Positions 25,623-34,335 of a stretch of DNA of 64,000 bases are shown here, piece after piece. The position numbers and the translations under genes were made by a program. The DNA lies in contig CANGMI010000004.1 in the NCBI GenBank assembly GCA_947455195.1, forward strand, positions 1-64,000. Direction: 5' to 3'. The stretch comes from Pseudomonadota bacterium. GTDB taxonomy: Bacteria > Pseudomonadota > Gammaproteobacteria > Burkholderiales > SG8-39. The notes under the pieces are model-generated. The model saw only the letters and a program-made list of their open reading frames with translations. It was not told the origin of the DNA and did not search any database. Position 1 is the stretch's first letter; every line of letters begins with the position of its first letter.

Positions 25623-28600
25623 ATGTGGATTGTCGACATCGCCCTGCGCCGCCCCTACACGTTCATCGTGGCGGCTTTGCTCATCCTGCTGTCGACGCCG
25701 CTCGTGCTCATGAGAATGGCGGTCGATGTCCTGCCGGAGATCGATATTCCGGTCATCAGCATCATCTGGACCTACAACGGGCTGCCCGCACCCGAGATGG
25801 CGCAGCGCATTGCGCTGGTGACCGAGCGCAGCATCACCACGACCGTGAACGACATCGAGCATGTCGAGTCGCAGTCACTGGCCGGCATTTCGGTCATCAA
25901 GGTATTCTTTCAGCCCGGTGCCGACGTGCAGTCGGCGATCGCGCAGGTGGTGGCCAACGTGCAGTCGCAGGTGCGCGTGATGCCTCCTGGCATCACGCCG
26001 CCGCTGGTGCTGCGCTACTCGGCATCGGCGATCCCGGTAATCCAGCTCGGCCTGTCCAGCCAGTCGCTCTCGGAGCAGGAACTGCTCGATGGCGCGCTCA
26101 ATTTCCTTCGGCCGAGGCTCATCGCCATCAAGGGCGCGTCAGTGACCTATCCCTACGGGGGCAAGCCGCGGCTGATCGCGGTCGATATCGACAATGATCG
26201 GCTGCTCGCCAAAGGGCTCACCCCGACCGACATCGTGAATGCCGTGAGTGCGCAGAACCTGATTTTGCCCTCGGGAACGGCCAAGATCGGCGAGTCGGAG
26301 TATTCGGTGTCGATGGCTGGCTCGCCCGACACCATCGCCGGACTGAACAACATCCCGGTGCGCAGCACCAACGGGGCGACCACCTACCTCAGTGAGGTCG
26401 CGCATGTGCGTGACGGCTTTGCCTCGCAGACCAACATCGTCCGTCATGACGGCGAGCGTGGGGTGCTGGTATCGATCCTGAAGAACGGCGGCGCCTCGAC
26501 GCTCGATGTCGTGGCGTCGCTGAAGGCCTTGATGCCCGAAGCGGCGAAGACGCTCCCGCCCGAGGTCAACATCACCCCGCTCTTCGATCAGTCGCTTTTC
26601 GTGCGCGCTGCCATCGAGGGGGTCGTCCACGAGGCGATCATCGCGGCCTGCCTGACAGCGCTCATGATCCTCGTCTTTCTGGGCAACTGGCGCAGCACCT
26701 GCATCATTGCCGTGTCGATCCCGCTGTCGATCCTGTCGTCGATCCTGTGCCTGCACATGATTGGCGAGACGATCAACATCATGACACTCGGGGGCCTGGC
26801 ACTGGCGGTGGGCATCCTCGTGGACGATGCGACGGTTACCATCGAGAACATCGAGCGTCATCTGCACATGGGCTCCGATCTTCATACCGCCATCCGCGAT
26901 GGGGCCGGGGAAATCGCCGTGCCGGCTCTGGTATCCACGATCTGCATCTGCATCGTGTTCGTGCCGATGTTCTTCCTCACCGGTGTGGCCAAGTTTCTCT
27001 TCGTGCCGCTGGCGGAGGCGGTTGTCTTCGCGATGCTGGCCTCCTATGTGCTTTCCCGTACGCTGGTGCCCACCATGGCCATGCTGATGATGAAGGAAGG
27101 CTCGGGCGAGACGAGTGCCAGACCAGGGTTCTTCCGTCGCATCTACCTCGCATTTGATCGGGCCTTCGAGCGGTTCCGGCGCGGCTACATCGTCATCCTG
27201 AGTGCGCTCCTTGCGCGACGTCGCGTCTTTTCCTTTTTCTTCATGGGCTTTTGCGTCCTGTCCTGCGGCCTGTATCCACTGCTTGGACAGGACTTCTTTC
27301 CGGCGGTCGATTCGGGACAGATACGACTTCACCTGCGGGCCCCGACCGGCCTTCGCATCGAGGAGACGGCGCGGCTGACCGACGAAGTCGAGCATTACAT
27401 CCGGCGGGTGATTCCGGCAGATCAGCTTGACACGATCGTCGACAATCTCGGGGTGCCCTACAGCGGGATCAACCTGTCGTACAGCAACGCAGGCACCATC
27501 GGCACGCTCGATGCAGAGGTCATGATTGCCCTCAAGCCCGGCCATGATCCGACGGCAGGCTTCGTCGATCGACTGCGACGGGATCTGCCCGAACAGTTCC
27601 CGGGCGTCGAATTCTTCTTCCAGCCCGCCAACATCGTCAGCCAGATCCTCAACTTCGGTTTGCCTGCCGCGATCGACATCCAGTTCCGCGGTAATGACCA
27701 GAACGCCAACTTCAAGTCTGCGCAGCAGCTTCTGTCCCGCGTACGCACGATTCCCGGCGTTGTCGATGCGCACATCCAGCAGCGCTTCGATCAACCCAGC
27801 TTTGCGCTGGACATCGATCGCACGCGTGTCCAGCAGCTCGGGCTCAATGCCGTGAACGTGGCGCAGAACCTTCTGGTATCGCTGTCGGGCAGCTTCCAGA
27901 CTGCGCCCTCGTTCTGGCTCGACCCACGCAACGGGGTGGTGTATCAGGTTGGCGTCCAGACCCCCCAGTACCGGGTGAATTCGATCGACGCGCTGCTCAA
28001 CACGTCGGTTGCTTCCAACCAGGGCGGCGCAGCGGCGGCCATCGGTGCGTCGGCGGCCGGTGCTGCCCCGGGGGCGCTTGCGACCCAGTTGCTGGGTAAC
28101 CTGGTGACCCTGCGTCCGCGCGAACAACAGTCGGTCGTATCGCACCATGGCGTGTTGCCAGTCGTCGACATCTATCTGTCGGTCCGCGGGCGCGATCTGG
28201 GCAGCGTGGCGGTGGAGGTCGAGCAGATGGTCGGTGAAGCCCGGCGAGGCCTCTCGCGCGGCGCCAGCGTCGAGATGCTCGGTCAGGTGCGGACCATGCA
28301 GAGTTCATTCGTGGGTCTGGGTGTCGGCCTCGTCATGGCGATCGTGCTGGTGTATCTCCTGATCGTGGTGAATTTTCAGTCCTGGATAGACCCGGCGATC
28401 ATCGTGAGTGCACTGCCGGCTGCCCTTGCCGGCATCGCCTGGATGCTCTTCCTGAGCGGTACCACCCTCAGCGTGCCGGCGCTCACTGGCGCGATCATGA
28501 CGATGGGCGTGGCAACCGCCAACAGCATTCTCGTGGTGTCGTTTGCAAGGCAGCGCCTCGCTGATGGCCTGCCACCGCTCTCCGCCGTTCTCGAAGCCGG

Positions 28601-28868
28601 CGCCACGCGTCTGCGTCCGGTCATGATGACGGCACTCGCGATGATCATCGGCATGATTCCGATGGCACTGGGCCTGGGTGAGGGTGGCGAACAGAATGCG
28701 CCGCTCGGACGTGCGGTGATCGGCGGGCTGCTCTTTGCGACCGTTTCGACACTCGTGTTCGTCCCACTGGTCTTCGGTGGTGTGCATCGCCGACTGCATG
28801 CCCGGCGTGATCGCCGCAGCGCACCGCCCGATTCCTCTGCAAACCCGCCTCATCCCGAGATTGGCTGA
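25623..28868 (+). CDS. RND efflux transporter, second system
   Basis: The 1081-residue protein has the RND duplicated topology and the TM4 pair Asp401-Asp402 in GILVDDATVTIENI. In place of the TM10 lysine of AcrB it has VATANSILVV, as in a separate RND subgroup found mainly in proteobacteria and planctomycetes, so proton coupling may differ in detail. It starts at ATG 25623 with MWIVDIALRRPYTF. It is encoded first in its operon, before adaptor and channel, an order opposite to the first RND system. Substrate unknown. Confidence 0.92.
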   Translation: MWIVDIALRRPYTFIVAALLILLSTPLVLMRMAVDVLPEIDIPVISIIWTYNGLPAPEMAQRIALVTERSITTTVNDIEHVESQSLAGISVIKVFFQPGADVQSAIAQVVANVQSQVRVMPPGITPPLVLRYSASAIPVIQLGLSSQSLSEQELLDGALNFLRPRLIAIKGASVTYPYGGKPRLIAVDIDNDRLLAKGLTPTDIVNAVSAQNLILPSGTAKIGESEYSVSMAGSPDTIAGLNNIPVRSTNGATTYLSEVAHVRDGFASQTNIVRHDGERGVLVSILKNGGASTLDVVASLKALMPEAAKTLPPEVNITPLFDQSLFVRAAIEGVVHEAIIAACLTALMILVFLGNWRSTCIIAVSIPLSILSSILCLHMIGETINIMTLGGLALAVGILVDDATVTIENIERHLHMGSDLHTAIRDGAGEIAVPALVSTICICIVFVPMFFLTGVAKFLFVPLAEAVVFAMLASYVLSRTLVPTMAMLMMKEGSGETSARPGFFRRIYLAFDRAFERFRRGYIVILSALLARRRVFSFFFMGFCVLSCGLYPLLGQDFFPAVDSGQIRLHLRAPTGLRIEETARLTDEVEHYIRRVIPADQLDTIVDNLGVPYSGINLSYSNAGTIGTLDAEVMIALKPGHDPTAGFVDRLRRDLPEQFPGVEFFFQPANIVSQILNFGLPAAIDIQFRGNDQNANFKSAQQLLSRVRTIPGVVDAHIQQRFDQPSFALDIDRTRVQQLGLNAVNVAQNLLVSLSGSFQTAPSFWLDPRNGVVYQVGVQTPQYRVNSIDALLNTSVASNQGGAAAAIGASAAGAAPGALATQLLGNLVTLRPREQQSVVSHHGVLPVVDIYLSVRGRDLGSVAVEVEQMVGEARRGLSRGASVEMLGQVRTMQSSFVGLGVGLVMAIVLVYLLIVVNFQSWIDPAIIVSALPAALAGIAWMLFLSGTTLSVPALTGAIMTMGVATANSILVVSFARQRLADGLPPLSAVLEAGATRLRPVMMTALAMIIGMIPMALGLGEGGEQNAPLGRAVIGGLLFATVSTLVFVPLVFGGVHRRLHARRDRRSAPPDSSANPPHPEIG

Positions 28869-28869
28869 C

Positions 28870-30189
28870 ATGTCTCAAGAACGTCATTCGCCGCTGGCTC
28901 TCCACGACTTTCATCTCCACGACCCTGACGGGGGCGGGCCAGTCCGTCACACGATCCTGCGCAAGGCTCGCTGGGTGGTCCTGCTCGCCTTGCTGCTCCT
29001 CGGCGTTGGCTCGGCGCGTACCGTTCTCAGCCGGATCGAGCAGGAGAAGGACAACGCGACCGTGACGGGCGAGCAGGGTCGGATTCATGTCTTCACGACG
29101 GCACCGACCCGGAGCACGCGCGGACAGCAACTCACGCTGCCCGGCACCTTGCAGGGCATCATCGAGTCGCCGATCTATGCGAGGGCAGCGGGGTATGTGG
29201 TGCGCTGGCACAAGGACATCGGGGCGCCCGTGCGCAAGGGCGATCTCCTTGCCGAGGTTGACACACCCGACGTGGATCAGGCCTACGAGGCTGCCATCGC
29301 GACGCGTGATCAGACCCTGGCCACGCTCGAGTTGGCCCGTTCGTCAGCACGCCGCTGGGAAACGCTGCGGCAACGCGATGCGGTCTCCCAGCAGGAAGTC
29401 GACGAGCGTCGCAGCAACCTCGTGCAGGCCGAGGCCAACCTGGCCACGGCCGAGGCAAATGCACGCCGACTGCGCGAGCAGCAGGCGTTCAAGCGGATCG
29501 TGGCTCCGTTTGCCGGCATCGTCACCCGCCGGAACGTCAATGTCGGTGATCTGGTGGATGCGGGCAATGGGGGGCCGGCCAAGGCACTGTTCAATCTGGC
29601 GCAGGTCGATACGCTGCGGGTCTATGTCTACGTACCTCAGAGCTATTCACAGCGGGTTCGTGCTGGCGATGAGGTTCGCGTCACGCTGCCGGAACTGCCC
29701 GGCAAGGAGTTTTCGGGCAAGGTCGTGAGGACGGCGGGCGCCATCGATGCGACGACGCGCACGCTGCAGGTCGAGCTCAATCTGCGCAATCCCGATCGGC
29801 TGCTGATGCCGGGTGCGTACGTGCAGATCGCGTTCCCCGGGCTTTCATCCGACGCGCTCATCGTGCCGACCAACACACTGATGTTCCGCGGCGAGGGTCC
29901 CCGCGCGGCCGTGGCGGCTGACGGAAAAGCCGTGCTGAAGCCCATCGTGATCGGAGAGACCTACGGGCGCATGACGCAGATCCTGAGCGGCCTTGCGGAA
30001 ACCGACCGGCTCATCGTCAACCCGCCCGATTCGTTGCAGGATGGTGACGTCATCATCGCGCGAGAAATGCCTCGCAAGGCCGATGCTGCCAAGGGTGGAG
30101 AGCCGGCGCGATCGGGTGCCACAGGCCGGCCCGGCGAGGCCACCGCAGGCACTCGACCGGAACCGAAACAGGACGCCAAGAACCGATGA
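28870..30189 (+). CDS. RND periplasmic adaptor with N-terminal membrane anchor, second system
   Basis: The 439-residue protein begins one base after the pump stop. It is anchored by a single membrane helix at about residues 35-52 rather than by a lipobox, after a short His-rich cytoplasmic start (LHDFHLHDP). Lipoyl halves (SPIYARAAGYVVRWHKDIG and later FKRIVAPFAGIVTRRNVN), a helical hairpin with QQEVDERRS, and the barrel segment LLMPGAYVQI are clear. The C-terminal 30 residues are Gly/Pro/Lys-rich and probably disordered. It overlaps the next gene by 4 bases. Confidence 0.9.
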   Translation: MSQERHSPLALHDFHLHDPDGGGPVRHTILRKARWVVLLALLLLGVGSARTVLSRIEQEKDNATVTGEQGRIHVFTTAPTRSTRGQQLTLPGTLQGIIESPIYARAAGYVVRWHKDIGAPVRKGDLLAEVDTPDVDQAYEAAIATRDQTLATLELARSSARRWETLRQRDAVSQQEVDERRSNLVQAEANLATAEANARRLREQQAFKRIVAPFAGIVTRRNVNVGDLVDAGNGGPAKALFNLAQVDTLRVYVYVPQSYSQRVRAGDEVRVTLPELPGKEFSGKVVRTAGAIDATTRTLQVELNLRNPDRLLMPGAYVQIAFPGLSSDALIVPTNTLMFRGEGPRAAVAADGKAVLKPIVIGETYGRMTQILSGLAETDRLIVNPPDSLQDGDVIIAREMPRKADAAKGGEPARSGATGRPGEATAGTRPEPKQDAKNR

Positions 30190-31670
30190 ATCCGCTGCGC
30201 GTCTGGAGTGCATGGGTACTCCCTCTGGCCGTTCTCGGTGCATGCGCACCGGTGGGTCCCGATTACCGTCGTCCTGTGCTGGAGATGCCGGCGAACTGGA
30301 AGCCCGAGGCGCCCTGGCGTGTCGGTGCGCCCCAGGATGCCATCCCGCGGGGCGAGTGGTGGAAGGTCTTCGGGGACGAGCGTCTGAACAAGCTCGAAGA
30401 GCGGGCGATGACCAGCAACAACACGCTTGCGGTTGCGGCGGCTCGACTGGAGCAGGCTCGCGCCTTGTCGTCGCAGGCTGGGGCGGCACTCTTCCCCGAG
30501 ATTCGTCTCAATTCGGGGATCAATCGGTTTCGCACATCGGCCGATCGGCCACTCACCAGTTACACCACGCCGACGTTCAGCACGATTCAGTACGACTACA
30601 CGCTCAATGTGTCGGCGCGCTACGAGGCCGATTTCTTCGGGCGTGTTCGGCGAACGATCGAGGCGGCCGGCGCCAGTGCGCAGCAGTCAGCGGCTGATTT
30701 CGAGAACATCCGCTTGCTGGTGAGCGCCGACCTGGCCAACAATTACGTCACGATCGGTGCGCTCGACAACGAGATCGATGTGGTCCAGCGCAGCATCGCA
30801 TTGCAGCGCAAGGCGCTGGCGTTCGTGAGCGCCCGTTACGAAGCCGGCACGGCTTCCGGGCTTGATGTGACGCAGCAGCAGGCGCAGATCGATGCCACCT
30901 CCACCCAACTGGAACTGCTGATCAACCAGCGCACGCGGGTCGAGCATGCCATTGCCACGCTGGTTGGTACCCCGGCACCGACCTTCTCGCTCGAACCCAG
31001 ACCGCTTGCGCTCGCGCCCTGGCAGCCGCCGGTGGGCGTGCCCTCCGATCTGCTGGAACGGCGTCCTGACATCGCGTCCGCCGAGCGCGCGATGGCTGCT
31101 GCCAATGCGCAGATCGGGGTTGCGATGGCGGCTTTCTACCCGAGTTTCAATCTGGCCCCCGCCTATGGGCTGGAGAGCCGGGCATTCACGACGCTGTTTG
31201 ATATCCCCAGCCTGCTCTGGGCCTTTGGGGTGCAGAGTTCGCAACTCATTTTCGACGGTGGCCGTGCGAAGGCCGGGCAACGATTTGCTGAAGCCAGCTA
31301 TCAGGGGACGCTTGCAGCTTACAAGCAGGTCGTGCTCACGGCGATGCAGGAGGTCGAGGATGGTCTGGGTACGTTGGTGGCGCTCGGTCGTGCTCAGGAG
31401 CAGGCCAGGGCGGCCGTGCGAAGCACCACGCGCCTGCTCGAACTGGCGAACGATCGATATGCTGGTGGCCTTGCAACCTACCTCGATGTCATTTCCGCTC
31501 AGCAGGCGCAACTGTCGAGCGAACGCATCCGAGTCCAGGTACTCGGGCAGCAGGTGCTCGCCTCCGTGTTTCTCGTGAAGGCCTTGGGTGGTGGCTGGGA
31601 CAATACGGCCGCCGCGACAGCGACGGCATCCGGGCCGGCGCTCGCGGCGGCGCCTGCCGTCGCACCCTGA
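30186..31670 (+). CDS. Outer-membrane efflux lipoprotein, second system
   Basis: The 494-residue protein has the lipobox VLGAC followed by APVGPDYRRP, and paired outer-membrane-efflux repeats (DERLNKLEERAMTSNNTLAVAAARLEQ and LLERRPDIASAERAMAAANAQIGVAMAAFYPS-type segments). The C-terminal tail is Ala-rich. It starts within the adaptor stop (ATGA), confirming a three-gene operon at 25623-31670. Confidence 0.93.
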   Translation: MNPLRVWSAWVLPLAVLGACAPVGPDYRRPVLEMPANWKPEAPWRVGAPQDAIPRGEWWKVFGDERLNKLEERAMTSNNTLAVAAARLEQARALSSQAGAALFPEIRLNSGINRFRTSADRPLTSYTTPTFSTIQYDYTLNVSARYEADFFGRVRRTIEAAGASAQQSAADFENIRLLVSADLANNYVTIGALDNEIDVVQRSIALQRKALAFVSARYEAGTASGLDVTQQQAQIDATSTQLELLINQRTRVEHAIATLVGTPAPTFSLEPRPLALAPWQPPVGVPSDLLERRPDIASAERAMAAANAQIGVAMAAFYPSFNLAPAYGLESRAFTTLFDIPSLLWAFGVQSSQLIFDGGRAKAGQRFAEASYQGTLAAYKQVVLTAMQEVEDGLGTLVALGRAQEQARAAVRSTTRLLELANDRYAGGLATYLDVISAQQAQLSSERIRVQVLGQQVLASVFLVKALGGGWDNTAAATATASGPALAAAPAVAP

Positions 31671-31734
31671 CACCGCGCGTGCTCCTGGCACGTGTGTTTG
31701 CCGTTCGTGCCTGTTTTCAGGATGGATCTTCATC

Positions 31735-32592
31735 ATGTCCACGGTGACCCTGGATCTTCTGGATTGCGTCGCACTCGTGACGCTCAATCGCCCCGAGCAG
31801 TTGAATGCCCTCGACCTCGAGGTGCGGCATGACATCGACGATGTCCTTGCCCGAGTGCGGAGTGACGCTGCGGTTCGTGCCGTCGTCCTGACCGGTGCGG
31901 GTCGCGCATTTTGTGCAGGCGGTGATGTGCGATCGATGCCCACCGGGTCTGGTGCGGCCGAAGCCGGCCGGCGCCGTCTGGCGGACCATACGCAGTGGTT
32001 GGAGGCCCTGATCGGACTCGATCGGCCGGTGGTCGCAGCCGTTCATGGCGCGGCCTACGGTGCAGGCTTCAGTCTGGCGCTGGCTGCCGATTTCGTGGTC
32101 GCGGCCAGCAATGCCCGGTTCTGTGCATCCTTTCCGCGCCTGGGCCTCGTGCCTGATTGCGGGGCGCACTGGCTTTTGCCGCGTGTGGTCGGCATGCAGC
32201 GTGCGCGCGAGATCCTGTTTACAACCCGGGAACTGGGCGCCATCGAAGCCCGTGATCTGGGGATCGTGCTCCAGGTAGTCGAGGCGCCGACACTGGTCGA
32301 GCGAGCCGTGGCCTTCGCGCGGGGCTTCTGTGAGGCATCACCGATGTCGATGGCGCTTTCCAAGGAAATTCTTCGCAGTGCCTGGACCACCGATCTGCAT
32401 ACGGTGCTTGGCATGGAAGCGTCGGCACAGGGCATCGCGTTCAGCACCGATTACCATCAGGCCGCGGCGGCTCGGTTCAGAGCCCGTGAGACGCAGCCTT
32501 TTCCGCCGGCAGGGTGGTCGGGGCGGGGTGTGGCCAGCGAGGCACCGATACGCTCGCCGGGAGCGCCTTCGGCTTCGGATGGGGAGCGCTGA
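31735..32592 (+). CDS. Enoyl-CoA hydratase/isomerase, PaaG-like
   Basis: The 285-residue crotonase-fold protein has the oxyanion-hole loops RAFCAGGDV and [19 protein letters not shown]. The usual Glu pair of hydratases is missing: the first position is within ASFPRLG and the second is replaced by Asp in [14 protein letters not shown]. This is the pattern of PaaG-type isomerases (GLxPDAG), which use a single Asp, so isomerisation of a ring or unsaturated acyl-CoA is more likely than simple hydration. About 30 C-terminal residues are low-complexity. It is followed 2 bases later by a MaoC gene. Confidence 0.87.
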   Translation: MSTVTLDLLDCVALVTLNRPEQLNALDLEVRHDIDDVLARVRSDAAVRAVVLTGAGRAFCAGGDVRSMPTGSGAAEAGRRRLADHTQWLEALIGLDRPVVAAVHGAAYGAGFSLALAADFVVAASNARFCASFPRLGLVPDCGAHWLLPRVVGMQRAREILFTTRELGAIEARDLGIVLQVVEAPTLVERAVAFARGFCEASPMSMALSKEILRSAWTTDLHTVLGMEASAQGIAFSTDYHQAAAARFRARETQPFPPAGWSGRGVASEAPIRSPGAPSASDGER

Positions 32593-32594
32593 CG

Positions 32595-33047
32595 ATGGCC
32601 GGGCTTCTGTACGACGAATTCGTCGTCGGGCACGTTTTCGAGCACGACTGGACACGAACGGTGACCGAAACGGACAACGTTCTTTTCAGCAGTCTCACGA
32701 TGAACGTGCAACCGCTGCATCTCGATCACGAATTTGCGGCCCGAACCGAATTCGGACGTCCGTTGATCAACAGCCTCTTCACCCTGGGGCTGCTCATCGG
32801 CATGACGGTCAACGATACGACGCTGGGCACCACCATCGCCAATCTGGGCATGACCGACGTGCGATTTCCCAAACCGGTTTTCGCCGGCGATACGTTGCAT
32901 GTGCGAACCACCGTCATCTCGAAACGGGAAAGTCGTGGTCGGGCTGACGCGGGCATCGTCGAGTTCGAACACGAGGCCATCAACCAGCGCGGTGAGTGCG
33001 TCGCGATCTGTCGCCGCTCGGCCTTCATGCGAAAGCAGTCCCTCTGA
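32595..33047 (+). CDS. MaoC-family (hot-dog) acyl-CoA hydratase
   Basis: The 150-residue single hot-dog domain has the hydratase-2 catalytic Asp/His region [15 protein letters not shown], the [14 protein letters not shown] helix and the [13 protein letters not shown] strand. Family members hydrate trans-2-enoyl-CoA or mesaconyl-CoA-type substrates. It begins 2 bases after the PaaG-like gene stop and is probably co-translated, so both likely act on the same CoA pathway. Confidence 0.87.
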   Translation: MAGLLYDEFVVGHVFEHDWTRTVTETDNVLFSSLTMNVQPLHLDHEFAARTEFGRPLINSLFTLGLLIGMTVNDTTLGTTIANLGMTDVRFPKPVFAGDTLHVRTTVISKRESRGRADAGIVEFEHEAINQRGECVAICRRSAFMRKQSL

Positions 33048-33085
33048 GCAGGTTCTGGCGTTGTTCTTCAGGCGCTTTCCCGGAC

Positions 33086-34114
33086 TCAGACTTCCGGGTG
33101 GTGCCCGGCCTCGAGGCGGTCGATCTCCGCCATCCACCGGGTCTTTTCCGCGTCGCTCAGGAGGCTGCTCGTGAAGCCGTTGCGAACGATCCTGGTCATC
33201 TCGTGCGTGCTCAAACCGAGTGCAACTGCGGTTCGGGTGTAGTTCTCGTTCAGGTAGCCGCCGAAGTAGGCGGGATCGTCAGAATTGATAGTGACTTTCA
33301 CGCCGGCGCGCAGAAGTCGTGCCAGATTGTGCGCCTCGAGGCGGGAGAACACGGCCAGTCGAACGTTCGAGAGCGGGCAGATCGTGAGGGGTATCTGATC
33401 ACGCACCAGTCGCTCGACCAGTCGCGGATCTTCCTCGCAGCGAACCCCATGATCGATCCGGCATACCTGTAGCCGGTCCAGCGCGCTTTCGATATAGGCA
33501 GGCGGCCCTTCTTCGCCTGCATGGGCGACGCAGGCCAGCCCTGCGCTTCGCGCCAGATCGAATACCCGCTCGAATGCTTCTGGTGGATGACCCTGCTCCG
33601 AGGAGTCCAGGCCGACGCCGACCCACAGGTCGGCATAGGCAGACAGCAAGGGGAGTGCGGCTTTCAGCGTCTCAATGGCATCTGCTTCGGGAAGATGGCG
33701 CAGAAAACAGAGGATCATTCGGGCCGAAATCTCCGGACTCGCTTCCCGCAGGGCCCGCGCGATGCCGGCAAAGACGGTGGCGATCGGTACACCGCGACTG
33801 GTGTGGCTCTGCGGGTCGAAGAAGATCTCGACATGCCGGATGTTGTCCGTTCTCGCATGGTCCAGATAGGCACGGGTCATGGCGTGGAAGTCCTCTTCGG
33901 TCTGCAACACCGCGGTTGCCGCGTAGTACAGATCGAGAAAGGATTGCAGGCTGGTAAAGGCGTAGGCGCGGCGCAAGGCTTCCACATCGGGGTAGGGCAG
34001 ATCGACCCGATTGCGCTGTGCCAGTTCGAAAATGAGTTCGGGTTCGAGGGTGCCTTCTATGTGCAGGTGCAGTTCTGCCTTGGGCAACTGCTCCAGGAAA
34101 GGGATATCGGTCAT
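33086..34114 (-). CDS. Adenine deaminase (adenosine deaminase-like, Add family)
   Basis: The 342-residue TIM-barrel metalloenzyme has the zinc ligands HxH in KAELHLHIEG, His in VAHAGEEG with the catalytic Glu, and the Asp pair in NSDDPAYFGG. The N-terminal PKAELHLHIEGTLEPELIFELAQRN and the DHGVR segment fit the branch in which bacterial and fungal members deaminate adenine to hypoxanthine rather than adenosine; this assignment is by family resemblance. ATG at 34114 is the chosen start. It is convergent with the MaoC gene. Confidence 0.85.
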   Translation of the reverse strand: MTDIPFLEQLPKAELHLHIEGTLEPELIFELAQRNRVDLPYPDVEALRRAYAFTSLQSFLDLYYAATAVLQTEEDFHAMTRAYLDHARTDNIRHVEIFFDPQSHTSRGVPIATVFAGIARALREASPEISARMILCFLRHLPEADAIETLKAALPLLSAYADLWVGVGLDSSEQGHPPEAFERVFDLARSAGLACVAHAGEEGPPAYIESALDRLQVCRIDHGVRCEEDPRLVERLVRDQIPLTICPLSNVRLAVFSRLEAHNLARLLRAGVKVTINSDDPAYFGGYLNENYTRTAVALGLSTHEMTRIVRNGFTSSLLSDAEKTRWMAEIDRLEAGHHPEV

Positions 34115-34335
34115 GGGGGACAAGGCCTGGAAAGGGTCGTGAACGGACCGCGGGAGGGGATGAACGGTCGCACCGCCGCGTATTCTGCTACGCTAGGCGG
34201 GTTGCTGTCCCGGTGTTCTGCTCGTGCCCACCCGGTCCGTCGTGTTGTGCGCCTGGTTTCCGGTGCATGGGTGGGACGCCTGCCCCGAGGCCCCCGATCC
34301 ATCCACGCCCGACCGTCGCCCCAGTCGACTCGATC

